Source: Streptomyces sp. NBC_01669
Lineage (GTDB): Bacteria > Actinomycetota > Actinomycetes > Streptomycetales > Streptomycetaceae
Direction of reading: 5' to 3'
Assembly: GCF_026339735.1 (NCBI RefSeq)
Contig: NZ_JAPEQG010000001.1
Location: forward strand, 4,836,001-4,900,000
DNA length: 64,000 nucleotides
Position 1 is the stretch's first letter. The number at the start of each line of letters is the position of its first letter. A model generated the notes under the pieces. The model was given only the letters and a program-made list of their open reading frames with translations. It was not told where the DNA came from and ran no database searches. Positions 17,499 to 25,666 of the stretch are shown piece by piece. The position numbers and the translations under genes are program-made.

Positions 17499-18320
17499 AT
17501 GACTTCATGGCCCCGTTTCACCGACACCCGGCTCTTCGTCGCCGAAGCCGCGCGTGGCTTCCGTATCACCGGCGCGGTCGCACCCAGCAGCCGCCGACTC
17601 GCCGCCGCCCTTGCCGCACCGGTCACCGAGCGGGCCGGACAACCCCTGGATGTACTGGAGGTGGGCGCAGGAACCGGCCCCGTCACCCGCTGTCTGCTGT
17701 CGCTGCTCGCCCCGGGAAGCACTCTGGACGTGGTCGAGGCGAACCCGCGCTTCGCCGCCGTCCTGCGGAACGTCGTCCGTGAATACCGACCGGGCCGGGA
17801 CGGACACGCGGCGCACGCACAGATGCGGGACTGCCGCACGACGCATACGAAGGTGCGGGACGATCGCCCCGGCGAGGCGTTCGTGCCAGTGCCGAGCGAG
17901 GACGGTGTCCGGGTCAGGATCCACGAAACGCGGATCGAGTACCTGAACACAGGGCAGTCCTACGACGTCATCGTCTCCGGCCTGCCCTTCACCAATTTCG
18001 TCCCGGACACGGTGACTTCACTGATGGACAGATACATCGAACTGCTGCGTCCTGGCGGGGCGTTGACGTACTTCGCGTACGTGGGTACCGCCCCGGCCCG
18101 CAGACTCGTCGCCTCTGCGGGCGAAGCGGCCCGTCACCGAGCCGTCGAGACCGTGCTCGCCGGGTACCGGCAGCGCGGCAGGGCGGTCGGACGCACCGTC
18201 TGGGCCAATGTCCCCCCGGCCCGCGTCTGGCGGGTTCACCCGACGCCTTCTCCTGGTGGCGAAGCAGGTCAGGCGCACTCCTCTCTCTTCCGGTCACGCC
18301 TCGGACAACGCACCTCGTGA
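17499..18320 (+). CDS. class I SAM-dependent methyltransferase, phospholipid N-methyltransferase-like
   Basis: A 273-residue methyltransferase. The N-terminal FRITGAVAPSSRRLAAALA and LDVLEVGAGTGPVTRCLL (motif I, about residues 50-66), then DVVEANPRFAAVLR (motif II) and YDVIVSGLPFTNF (motif IV), match the PmtA-like group acting on phosphatidylethanolamine or related lipids. Between motifs II and IV there is an insertion of about 40 charged residues. A TAGCGT -10-like hexamer lies 8 bases before the ATG with no ribosome site, so a leaderless mRNA is likely. It diverges from the two-component system, which may regulate it (inference). Confidence 0.82.
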   Translation: MTSWPRFTDTRLFVAEAARGFRITGAVAPSSRRLAAALAAPVTERAGQPLDVLEVGAGTGPVTRCLLSLLAPGSTLDVVEANPRFAAVLRNVVREYRPGRDGHAAHAQMRDCRTTHTKVRDDRPGEAFVPVPSEDGVRVRIHETRIEYLNTGQSYDVIVSGLPFTNFVPDTVTSLMDRYIELLRPGGALTYFAYVGTAPARRLVASAGEAARHRAVETVLAGYRQRGRAVGRTVWANVPPARVWRVHPTPSPGGEAGQAHSSLFRSRLGQRTS

Positions 18321-18377
18321 AAGTGCGGGGCTCACCAGGCCCCGCCCGCTTCCCGGTCGAAGGTGGACCGACAGCCT

Positions 18378-20411
18378 CTAACGCGGTGTCACTGCCCGTC
18401 GTCTGCGGAGCAGTTCCGCGAGTCCGCGCCGGGTCGCCGCGATCACCACACGGTCCTCGGCGCGCAGCACATACCCCGGGTGCAGGTTCCAGATCAGGCC
18501 CGACGGACGGTCCGGGGAGGCGGGTGCGACGGTCGTCAGGTCGGGCCGGCGGTCCTCGTGCGGCGTCGCGTCCAGGGCCAGCACCCTCCATGCCCCCGCC
18601 CGGAAGGCCTGCTCGACCGTCCGGCCCTCCAGCTGCGGGTGGCCCGCCACCTCGATCGCGGCGAACAGCATCACCTTCCGCTCGACCGGGATCGCGCCCA
18701 GGATCTGCCGTCCCATCATCGCGACGGCGAAGGACGGGGCGGCCAGATGGGAGACGGACCGGGAGCGGGTCAGGGCCTGCGGGTGGGCGGTGCGCAGGGT
18801 GCGGTAGACGGCGGTGGCGAACTCGTCGTCGAAGAGGCGCAGCGCCACCCGCAGATCGGGCTTGACCGAGCGGGCGTAGAGCGCCGCCTCCAGGTTGGTG
18901 GTGTCGATACTGGTCAGGGCGAGAAGGGCGCGGGACCGCTGGATCTTCGCGGCTTCCAGGACGCCCTCCTGGGTGACATCCCCGAGGACGACGGGTACGT
19001 GCAGCCGCCGGGCCACCGGGATACCGCGCGCGTCCGGGTCGTCCTCCACGCACACCACTGGGATGTCGAGCTCGCGGAGCCGGACCAGCACCCTCGTACC
19101 GATCTTGCCGAGCCCCAGCAGCACCACATGGCCGGAGAGTCCGCGCGGTGGGCGGCGCAGGGACGACGCCGTACGCAGGGAGCCGAACGCTTCGAGGACG
19201 CCCGCCACCAGCAGCGGCAGCAGCATCAGGCCGGCGATTCCGGACAGCAGTTGGATGATCTGCCGCGCGGTGGGGTCGCCGATCGCCGGGTCACCCATCC
19301 CGAAGAGGTCGAGCAGGGTCAGGTACGCGGCGTGCAGGGGGTGGTCGCCTGTGGTGAGGGTGGAGGCGACGGCGAGGGCCAGGACCGCCGAGCCGACCCC
19401 CAGCGCCGACCAGCGCAGACGGCGCGAGAAGATCTGGCTCAGCGGGGCGCTGCGGCCCCCCATGCGCAGTTTCGGACCATCCGGTGCGGCCTCGCGGATG
19501 GCTTCCAGGACCACCGTGCCGCGCCCGGTCGCCGCAGCCACCTGTTCGTGATCGGGCAGGAGTCGGGGTCCTTCGGCGCCGCTGCTGTCGGATCCTTCGG
19601 CGCCCGCCGGGTCGTGGGTGGTGGAGGAGAGCAGGGCGAGCGTGCAGAGTCCGGGGTCGGCGACCTCGCCCTGCCGGGGCGGGGTGCGTTCGACGGCCCG
19701 CAGGAGCAGGCCCTCCGCCTGGACGACCTTGCTGGAACCGGTGAGCGCGGTCGCGGCGAGTGCCGGGGCGGCGGTGTCGGCGTCGGAGAGGACGGTGGTG
19801 GACGCGTCCAGCGCCGTCGGGTCGAGTCCGGGGACGGCGACCGCGGCGGCCTGGTCGAGAAGGGTCTCCAGGTACTGCCCGAGCTTGCGGTTGTAGAGCC
19901 GGATGACCAGCCGGACGCGGGGGTTGAGGCGGCGGGCGGTCAGCGCGGCGCGGATGTTGCGCTCGTCGTCGTCGTAGACGAGTGCGAGTGCGGCGGCGGT
20001 GTCCACACCCGCTTCCTCGAAGGCCTCGTCGGACGGCTCCGCAGCCTCCAGGATGCGGACCGCCTCGACGCCGCCGTTGGTGTCGTTGTCGGAGTTTCCG
20101 GTGGTCCCGTTGCCGCCGTTGCCGCCGTTGACCAGGTTGCGGTTCATCGCTGCCGACATCCGGCCGAACAGCGTTGCCGCGCGGCCGCGTTGGGTCAGCG
20201 GCAGCTCAGGTCTGCGCGGATCGCGCCCCGGCGGGAGCAGCAGTGTGACCCGCTCCCCGTAGACGTACCGCAGCTCCACCGCCAGCCGCCGGGCCAGTGC
20301 GTCGTCGCCACAGATGACCATGTGGCCGCTGAGGGGGGAGCGTTGGGGCTGCTGGGGAAGTGTGGACACGAATCCCAGCATGCCTTGCCCACCTCCCGGT
20401 GTTCGACTCAT
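18378..20411 (-). CDS. RCK-2TM-RCK channel-like NAD-binding protein
   Basis: A 677-residue protein. A first TrkA-N/RCK-like Rossmann domain begins at residue 29 (GHMVICGDDALARRLA). Two membrane helices at about 334-352 and 384-407 flank a loop containing FGMGDP at 370-375, resembling a K+-channel selectivity filter (GYGD). A second RCK domain starts at 427 with VVLLGLGKIGTRVL. This order resembles CASTOR/POLLUX-type ion channels more than simple TrkA. A Gly/Asn repeat (residues 95-114) interrupts the first domain. The ATG lies 9 bases after the giant ATPase stop, so expression is probably coupled. The role is likely gated cation flux; ion and ligand are inferred. Confidence 0.87.
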   Translation of the reverse strand: MSRTPGGGQGMLGFVSTLPQQPQRSPLSGHMVICGDDALARRLAVELRYVYGERVTLLLPPGRDPRRPELPLTQRGRAATLFGRMSAAMNRNLVNGGNGGNGTTGNSDNDTNGGVEAVRILEAAEPSDEAFEEAGVDTAAALALVYDDDERNIRAALTARRLNPRVRLVIRLYNRKLGQYLETLLDQAAAVAVPGLDPTALDASTTVLSDADTAAPALAATALTGSSKVVQAEGLLLRAVERTPPRQGEVADPGLCTLALLSSTTHDPAGAEGSDSSGAEGPRLLPDHEQVAAATGRGTVVLEAIREAAPDGPKLRMGGRSAPLSQIFSRRLRWSALGVGSAVLALAVASTLTTGDHPLHAAYLTLLDLFGMGDPAIGDPTARQIIQLLSGIAGLMLLPLLVAGVLEAFGSLRTASSLRRPPRGLSGHVVLLGLGKIGTRVLVRLRELDIPVVCVEDDPDARGIPVARRLHVPVVLGDVTQEGVLEAAKIQRSRALLALTSIDTTNLEAALYARSVKPDLRVALRLFDDEFATAVYRTLRTAHPQALTRSRSVSHLAAPSFAVAMMGRQILGAIPVERKVMLFAAIEVAGHPQLEGRTVEQAFRAGAWRVLALDATPHEDRRPDLTTVAPASPDRPSGLIWNLHPGYVLRAEDRVVIAATRRGLAELLRRRRAVTPR

Positions 20412-20420
20412 TCCGGCCGG

Positions 20421-23400
20421 TCAGTGATCTTTGTGTGTCGTCGGGGTGCGTGGAGCCGCGTGCCGGGCGGACTGCTCCGGGCCCGCGAGCAGGTGACGTG
20501 GGTCCGATGCGCGGACGATCGCGGCCTCGACCGCCGCGATCCGGTCGGAGAGCAGGCCCAGTGCCGCGACCGCCCGCGAGGCGGTGTCTGCGCTGCTCGG
20601 GTGGGGTCGAGGGTTCGGGGAAGCGGTGCCGTCCGGGCCGCCGAGTGCCTGGGTGCGTACGTACGAGGCGGTGATCGCCGCCCATCGGTCCGCCTGTTCG
20701 GCGGTGAGGGTGCCGCGCAGAGCCGCCAATTTCAGCAGGTTGGACTCGGCGCCGGTGGTGAGCGTCTGGGCCTCGCCCGCGTAGTGGTCGTCGATGACGG
20801 CGGCCAGTTCGGCGTCGTTCATCACGGGCACGATCCGCTCGGCGATCTTGTTCATGTTGCGGTACGAGCCCTGCAGCCGGAAGGGCGGCTCGGTACGCGT
20901 CGCGTCGGTCTGCGCGGCCGAGGCGATGTACGCGGCGTTCACGGCGAGAACGGTCTCGCGGGCGGTCACGAGGTGGCGCAGGACCGCGGTGATCCTGTCC
21001 AGCTCGGCGGGGGTGTACGGGTGGTCGAGACGGTCCGCATGGGCGAGGGGGCCTCCCTCGCTCGGACGGAGTCGGGAGCTTGGGGAAGGGTCCGTTCCGG
21101 AGGCCAGGCGGACGAGCAGCGCGAGGTCCTCGCGGGAGCGGCCGGCGAGGGGGGCCAGCACCGGGTTGGCGGTCAACGCGTTCTCGATGAAGCTCAGCGC
21201 GAAGACGTCGTCGCGGCCGCTCAGCACCTCGCCCAGGTTCCACACGTCGGCGCGGTTCGCGAGCATGTCCGGGATCCGGAACTGTTCGCCGGACTCGGTG
21301 TACGGGTTGCCCGCCATGCACACCGCGAACCGCTTGCCCCGCAGGTCGTAGCTGCGCGGCTCGCCGTCCCGGACGCCCTCGATACGGCGGGTGGCGTCAC
21401 AGAGGGGGATGAACTTCTGGAGCAGTTCGGGTGACGTGTGCTGGATGTCGTCCAGGTAGAGGAGTGTGTTGTTGCCCGCCTCCAGTGCGAAGTTGATCTT
21501 TTCGATCTCCCGGCGGGCGGTCGCGCTGCGTGCCTGCGCGGGGTCGAGGGAGGTCACGTCGCGGCCGAGCGACGGGCCGCTGATCTTGACGAGTACCAGG
21601 CCGAGCCGGTCGGCGACGTACTCCATGAGTGTCGTCTTGCCGTAGCCGGGCGGCGAGACGAGCAGCAGGAGGCCCTGCGAGTCGGTGCGCCGGTCGGCGT
21701 CGGCCGTGCCGAGCTGCTTGGCGAGGCTGTCGCCGATCAGCGGCAGGTACACCTCGTCGAGGAGCTGATTGCGGACGAACGCGGACATCACGCGCGGCCG
21801 GTGGTCGTCGAGCCGCAGCCGGGCGCGTTCGGCGGTGATGAGGGCGGTGCGGGTTCGCTGGTAGGCACGGAAGCCCGGGACGGTATCCGCACGGAACTGC
21901 TGCGTGCGGGCGAGGAGTTCATCGAGGCGGACGGTCAGGCGGCCACGGTCGATGCGCGGATGGGTGCCCAGCAGGCCGTCCACGGTCGCCGAGAGCGGTG
22001 CCTCGCAGTCGTAGCGGGTGAGCTCCGGCTCCGGACAGAGCTCGACGGCGACCGCCTCGGCGAGATCACCGCTCGGGAGGTCCGTTCCGCTCGCGGATGC
22101 GTACGAGGTCAGCCAGCCCTCGACGAGCTGGCGGCGCGCGGGGAGGTCGTCGCGGAGGACCTCCAGATCCTCGTCGTACGCCGAAGTGCCGGTGGTGCGG
22201 CGGAACTTGTCCAGGAAGGTGCGGGCGGTCGCGCTCGTGACGAACCCGGCGGGGCCCGAGGTCAGCTCCTCGAAGAGGTACGCGGCGACGGCATGCGCGT
22301 CATCGGTCCCGATCCTGGTTGCCCACTCCTCCTGGAGTGCGGTGATCGCGGGCGCCAGGCCGAACGTCTCGCGGGCCCGGGCCAGGGAGGCGGCCCGGCG
22401 CGTCCAGGAGGCGCGGAGGGTGTCGTCCGTGTCGTACGTCCAGAAGAGCTGCGCCGTCGCCCGTACCGAGGGCGGGACACGCAGCAGGCCGGCATCGGCC
22501 CGCAGTCGCAGCAGCGTGGTCAGGATGGCGGCGGCGTCCTCGTCGTGGACGCCCCGCTGATATCCCTCGTCGTACGCGGCCGCAGCCGACTCCCTTACGA
22601 GCAGGGTGAGGTCGGCCGGTTCGCGGGCGGCCAGTGCATCCGCGCCGTGCTCGTCCAGGAGGCGGGCTGCGAGGTGTTCGGCGCGGTAGACGGACGGGGA
22701 TTCCGAAGGCAGCAGTTGGTCCCAGTACGGGCGGGTCGCCTCGAACGCCGGGTCGGTGACCGGAGCCCGGTAGTCGGTTCCGGTGACGGCGAACGCGAGC
22801 CGGTCCCCGGAGGGAACGAGCGTCAGGTCGAACGGCTGGGTGTTCACGGCGAACCGGTGCCGGCCGAGCCGGATCGTCGCCCCGCCGTCCGCGTACAGCT
22901 CGCTGCGATCGCGCAGGGCCCGCCCCGCCTCCTGGCGGGCCGCCTTCAGCCGTCCGTCGAGCTCCTCGGCCCGCACGGGGTCGCCGAGCCCGCGCAGTTC
23001 GTCCGCCGTGCGCCGGACCTTGGCGACCATCGGGTCGGAGGCGAAGTACGTGTGGACGGCGTCCAGGTCCGGGAGGGCGGACAGGCGCCGGGAGACGGTC
23101 TCCAGGACCCGGGCCGCCGAGTCCGCCAGGCGTTCGGCGCGGCGGGCGCGGTCATCCTGCAACGTCTGCTTACGGGCCGAGAACGCCTCGTACACCTCGG
23201 TCCGCCGCTCGGCCAGCTCGGCGAGGAATCCGTCGTACTCGGCGAACCGGGACTCCAGGTTCTCCAGCTGAAGCAGGAGCCGGGCCAGTTGTTCGTCGCA
23301 CGCGTCGGGGGAGTCCGTGACGGCCAGCGCACCCGTGACCGCCTGGCCGAGCAGGGCGAACTCGGCGGCGAACTCTGCCCGCCCCTCGTGATCGAGGAGC

Positions 23401-25427
23401 TCACGGCGGCGCGCGTCGAGCGTGGCCCGGGTCCGGTTCACACCGCCGAGGACCTCGGCGATCCGTTCCAGGATCGATGTGCGGACGGTCGCGTCCCCGA
23501 TGTCGAGCCCGGCGACGACATCGGTGACCGTCGCGAGCCCGTCCGTCATCTCGGTCAGCCGGTCGCCGAGCGCGGTCGAGTCGGCGACGGTGGCGAGTGC
23601 GGACGCGTCGGCGGTGAGCTGCTCGATGTCGTGGTGGTAGCCCGTGAACGCGTCGTCCCGGCTCAGGAACGCGACCGCGCGCTGGGCGGCGGAGGTGAGA
23701 TCGGTGGCGGTGGCCGCCGTCAGCTCGGCGATCCGGTCGGTGTCCGCGTACCGCATCTCGCCGAGCGTCGCCAAGTGGCCGTGCGCGCTGCGCAGTTCGG
23801 TGAGCTGGGAGACCCAGGCGGCGGCCGAGCGCGGGGCTTCGCCGCGGATGCGGCGGACGAGCGCGGTCAGGTGGTCCGCCGCGCCGTTGAGTGCCTCGGC
23901 GGCCTGCCGCGTCAGCTCCTGCACCGTCTCGAACTCGGCGAGGACCTGCTGCGCGGTGTCGTGAAGGGCGGTCAACGGGCCGCTGAGCGAGCCGAGTTCC
24001 GGGTCGGTGAGCCAGTGGTAGCGGTCGGTGGTGCGGATGCAGTCGGCGACCAGCCGGGCGTACATGGCCGTCGTCGGCGTGGTCCGCGTCGCGCTGTTCG
24101 CCAGCGCGAGACAGTCGGAGATGCCGCGTACCAGATCGGCGTTGCCGACCCGGGCGAGCGGACCCGTCCCGGCCGGGCGGGAGGCGGCATGGGTGTCGGA
24201 GACGTACGGGGTCTGCCAGCGCTGCACCGCGTGCACACGGGCAGGTTCGGTCGACGCGGTGTCCTTGAGGAGGACGAGGGTGCCGTCGTCGAGCAGCGCG
24301 TGGCCGCGGCAGAGCAGCGGGGTGGCGACCTCCTGGCGGATCAGGTTGTAGGGGAGAAGAAGGCCGCGGCCGTCGTCCCGGGAGCGGAAGAGGTAGAGGA
24401 CGTCCTCGCCGTTGGGGGAGCGGACGGCCCCCTCGAAGACCGGGTCGGCGAGCGGCTCGGCGAGGTCGAAGGTCTTGGCGGCGCCGGTGGTGAGATACGT
24501 GCCGCCGGGGAAGATGATCCCCTGGTCCTCCGGCAGCCGGTGGCAGGCGGGCCCGATGGCGTCGAGGCGCTGCACGGTGGAGAGCAGCGTGTTGAAGACC
24601 AGGTGGCGCCAGGCGTCCTCGTTGTACGGGCGGATCCGCAGCAGGATCAGGGGGCCGACCTCGGCGTACTCGACGTCGGCGTCGGCGAGGGATTGGAGGG
24701 GTTCGGTGACCGGCTCCTCGTAGATCCCGTGCGGTGTGTCGGTGTCGTCGGCCGTCTTGACGGTCAGGGTGCCGCCGAGGGTGTCGACGAAGAGCGCGCC
24801 GTTGCCGCCGATCGCGATGTGCGGGTGACGGCCGGGGATGTGCGACTCGCGGCCCGCCACGGTCCAGGTGAAGTCGTGCGAGGGCGGGAAGACGTGGTCG
24901 CGGTCGCCGCGCGCGTCGAGGAACGCGCCGGGGGAACCGTCCGGGGCGAGTGCCCAGCGCAGGACGCGGATGTCGTCGGCGGTCTCGCCGGTACGGAACA
25001 CGGCGAGGAGCCGCCCGTCGACGCGGCGGAGACGGAGCAGGCGGGCGTCGCGGTAGTAGCGGTGCAGGGTGGTGAATTCACGTACGAAGGCTTCGTCGGC
25101 GAGGAGAGCGTCCCGGCCCGGTGACAGATCGGGCCCGTGGAGGGTGAGTACGTCCCCGACCTCGGCGTCGCCGCGTGCGCCCGGTCCTCGCTCGAAGCCG
25201 AACAGCAACTGCCCGCCCACGGAGACGAGATCGCGGGGCACGGAGGGGCGCTCCGTACGGATCCGCTCGGTGGCCAGGAGACGGAGGCGCGTCGAACCGA
25301 ACTCCTCGGTTCGGCGGGTGTTGAGTGCTTCGGCGCGGTGGGTGAGCTCGGTGGCCTGTGCGGTGAGGCGGCGCCGCAGTACGTCGTAGGTGCCGGCGTC
25401 CACGGTGGAGGTGGGGTCGGTGTCCAT
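20421..25427 (-). CDS. giant AAA+ ATPase (annotated in relatives as DNA repair ATPase)
   Basis: A 1668-residue cytoplasmic protein. Residues 1-430 are beta-rich and propeller-like. Residues 450-900 are long helices with strong coiled-coil character, followed by a mixed region. The AAA+ module is near the C-terminus: Walker A SPPGYGKTTLMEY (about 1252-1265), Walker B LLYLDDIQH (about 1320-1328), then AVCMAGNPYTESGEQFRIPDM with the sensor Asn and ANRADVWNL. It is downstream of flotillin and upstream of the RCK protein on one strand. The usual name implies DNA repair, but the neighbours point to a membrane-associated remodelling role (inference). A short genomic repeat adds about 15 residues near 21047-21092. 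Confidence 0.88.
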   Translation of the reverse strand: MDTDPTSTVDAGTYDVLRRRLTAQATELTHRAEALNTRRTEEFGSTRLRLLATERIRTERPSVPRDLVSVGGQLLFGFERGPGARGDAEVGDVLTLHGPDLSPGRDALLADEAFVREFTTLHRYYRDARLLRLRRVDGRLLAVFRTGETADDIRVLRWALAPDGSPGAFLDARGDRDHVFPPSHDFTWTVAGRESHIPGRHPHIAIGGNGALFVDTLGGTLTVKTADDTDTPHGIYEEPVTEPLQSLADADVEYAEVGPLILLRIRPYNEDAWRHLVFNTLLSTVQRLDAIGPACHRLPEDQGIIFPGGTYLTTGAAKTFDLAEPLADPVFEGAVRSPNGEDVLYLFRSRDDGRGLLLPYNLIRQEVATPLLCRGHALLDDGTLVLLKDTASTEPARVHAVQRWQTPYVSDTHAASRPAGTGPLARVGNADLVRGISDCLALANSATRTTPTTAMYARLVADCIRTTDRYHWLTDPELGSLSGPLTALHDTAQQVLAEFETVQELTRQAAEALNGAADHLTALVRRIRGEAPRSAAAWVSQLTELRSAHGHLATLGEMRYADTDRIAELTAATATDLTSAAQRAVAFLSRDDAFTGYHHDIEQLTADASALATVADSTALGDRLTEMTDGLATVTDVVAGLDIGDATVRTSILERIAEVLGGVNRTRATLDARRRELLDHEGRAEFAAEFALLGQAVTGALAVTDSPDACDEQLARLLLQLENLESRFAEYDGFLAELAERRTEVYEAFSARKQTLQDDRARRAERLADSAARVLETVSRRLSALPDLDAVHTYFASDPMVAKVRRTADELRGLGDPVRAEELDGRLKAARQEAGRALRDRSELYADGGATIRLGRHRFAVNTQPFDLTLVPSGDRLAFAVTGTDYRAPVTDPAFEATRPYWDQLLPSESPSVYRAEHLAARLLDEHGADALAAREPADLTLLVRESAAAAYDEGYQRGVHDEDAAAILTTLLRLRADAGLLRVPPSVRATAQLFWTYDTDDTLRASWTRRAASLARARETFGLAPAITALQEEWATRIGTDDAHAVAAYLFEELTSGPAGFVTSATARTFLDKFRRTTGTSAYDEDLEVLRDDLPARRQLVEGWLTSYASASGTDLPSGDLAEAVAVELCPEPELTRYDCEAPLSATVDGLLGTHPRIDRGRLTVRLDELLARTQQFRADTVPGFRAYQRTRTALITAERARLRLDDHRPRVMSAFVRNQLLDEVYLPLIGDSLAKQLGTADADRRTDSQGLLLLVSPPGYGKTTLMEYVADRLGLVLVKISGPSLGRDVTSLDPAQARSATARREIEKINFALEAGNNTLLYLDDIQHTSPELLQKFIPLCDATRRIEGVRDGEPRSYDLRGKRFAVCMAGNPYTESGEQFRIPDMLANRADVWNLGEVLSGRDDVFALSFIENALTANPVLAPLAGRSREDLALLVRLASGTDPSPSSRLRPSEGGPLAHADRLDHPYTPAELDRITAVLRHLVTARETVLAVNAAYIASAAQTDATRTEPPFRLQGSYRNMNKIAERIVPVMNDAELAAVIDDHYAGEAQTLTTGAESNLLKLAALRGTLTAEQADRWAAITASYVRTQALGGPDGTASPNPRPHPSSADTASRAVAALGLLSDRIAAVEAAIVRASDPRHLLAGPEQSARHAAPRTPTTHKDH
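21047..21092 (-). repeat. palindromic repeat inserted in frame within the giant ATPase
   Basis: On the minus strand this reads CCTTCCCCAAGCTCCCGACT and onward to GAGGCCCC. It is a near copy of the intergenic repeats at 30015-30056 and 32852-32894. It translates to an ordinary-looking loop (GTDPSPSSRLRPSEGGPLAH), so the repeat has been tolerated inside the C-terminal AAA+ region. Confidence 0.7.
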
Positions 25428-25484
25428 GCGTACGGCTCCCTGCGAGATGTGGGTCGGGTGGCGCGGCCGCCGGCCGCGCTTTGT

Positions 25485-25543
25485 CCTCGAACGCCGGACG
25501 GGCTCGAAGTGGCCGCCCTTTCGGGCCCGTCCGGCGTTCGAGG
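25485..25543. repeat. Streptomyces-type intergenic palindrome (hairpin)
   Basis: A perfect 19-bp inverted repeat: CCTCGAACGCCGGACGGGC (25485-25503) and its complement (25525-25543), with a 21-base loop. A degenerate third arm lies at 25605-25625. This word family recurs between genes in many Streptomyces genomes. Here it separates flotillin from the giant ATPase and could attenuate transcription or protect the mRNA. Confidence 0.8.
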
Positions 25544-25666
25544 GCGGAACCTCACCGGTCGGGCCCGAGGCGCGGGTGGGCGCTCGGGAGGTGGCCGTCC
25601 CATCAAGCCCGTCCGGCCTCCGAGGTCAGAGCGGCCACCCCGGCGCCCGGGCTCGACGTGCCGCGC

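Noticed and set aside
21438..25124. A 1228-codon open frame antisense to the giant ATPase
   Set aside because: It is Arg/Gly/Val-rich, has no family-like motifs or ribosome site, and exactly shadows a gene with clear AAA+ motifs. Long antisense frames are expected in DNA this GC-rich.
20421..25427. DNA-repair role for the giant ATPase
   Set aside because: The common annotation is not supported by any nuclease, helicase or DNA-binding motif I can see. Neighbours are membrane proteins, so I keep the name only as a label.
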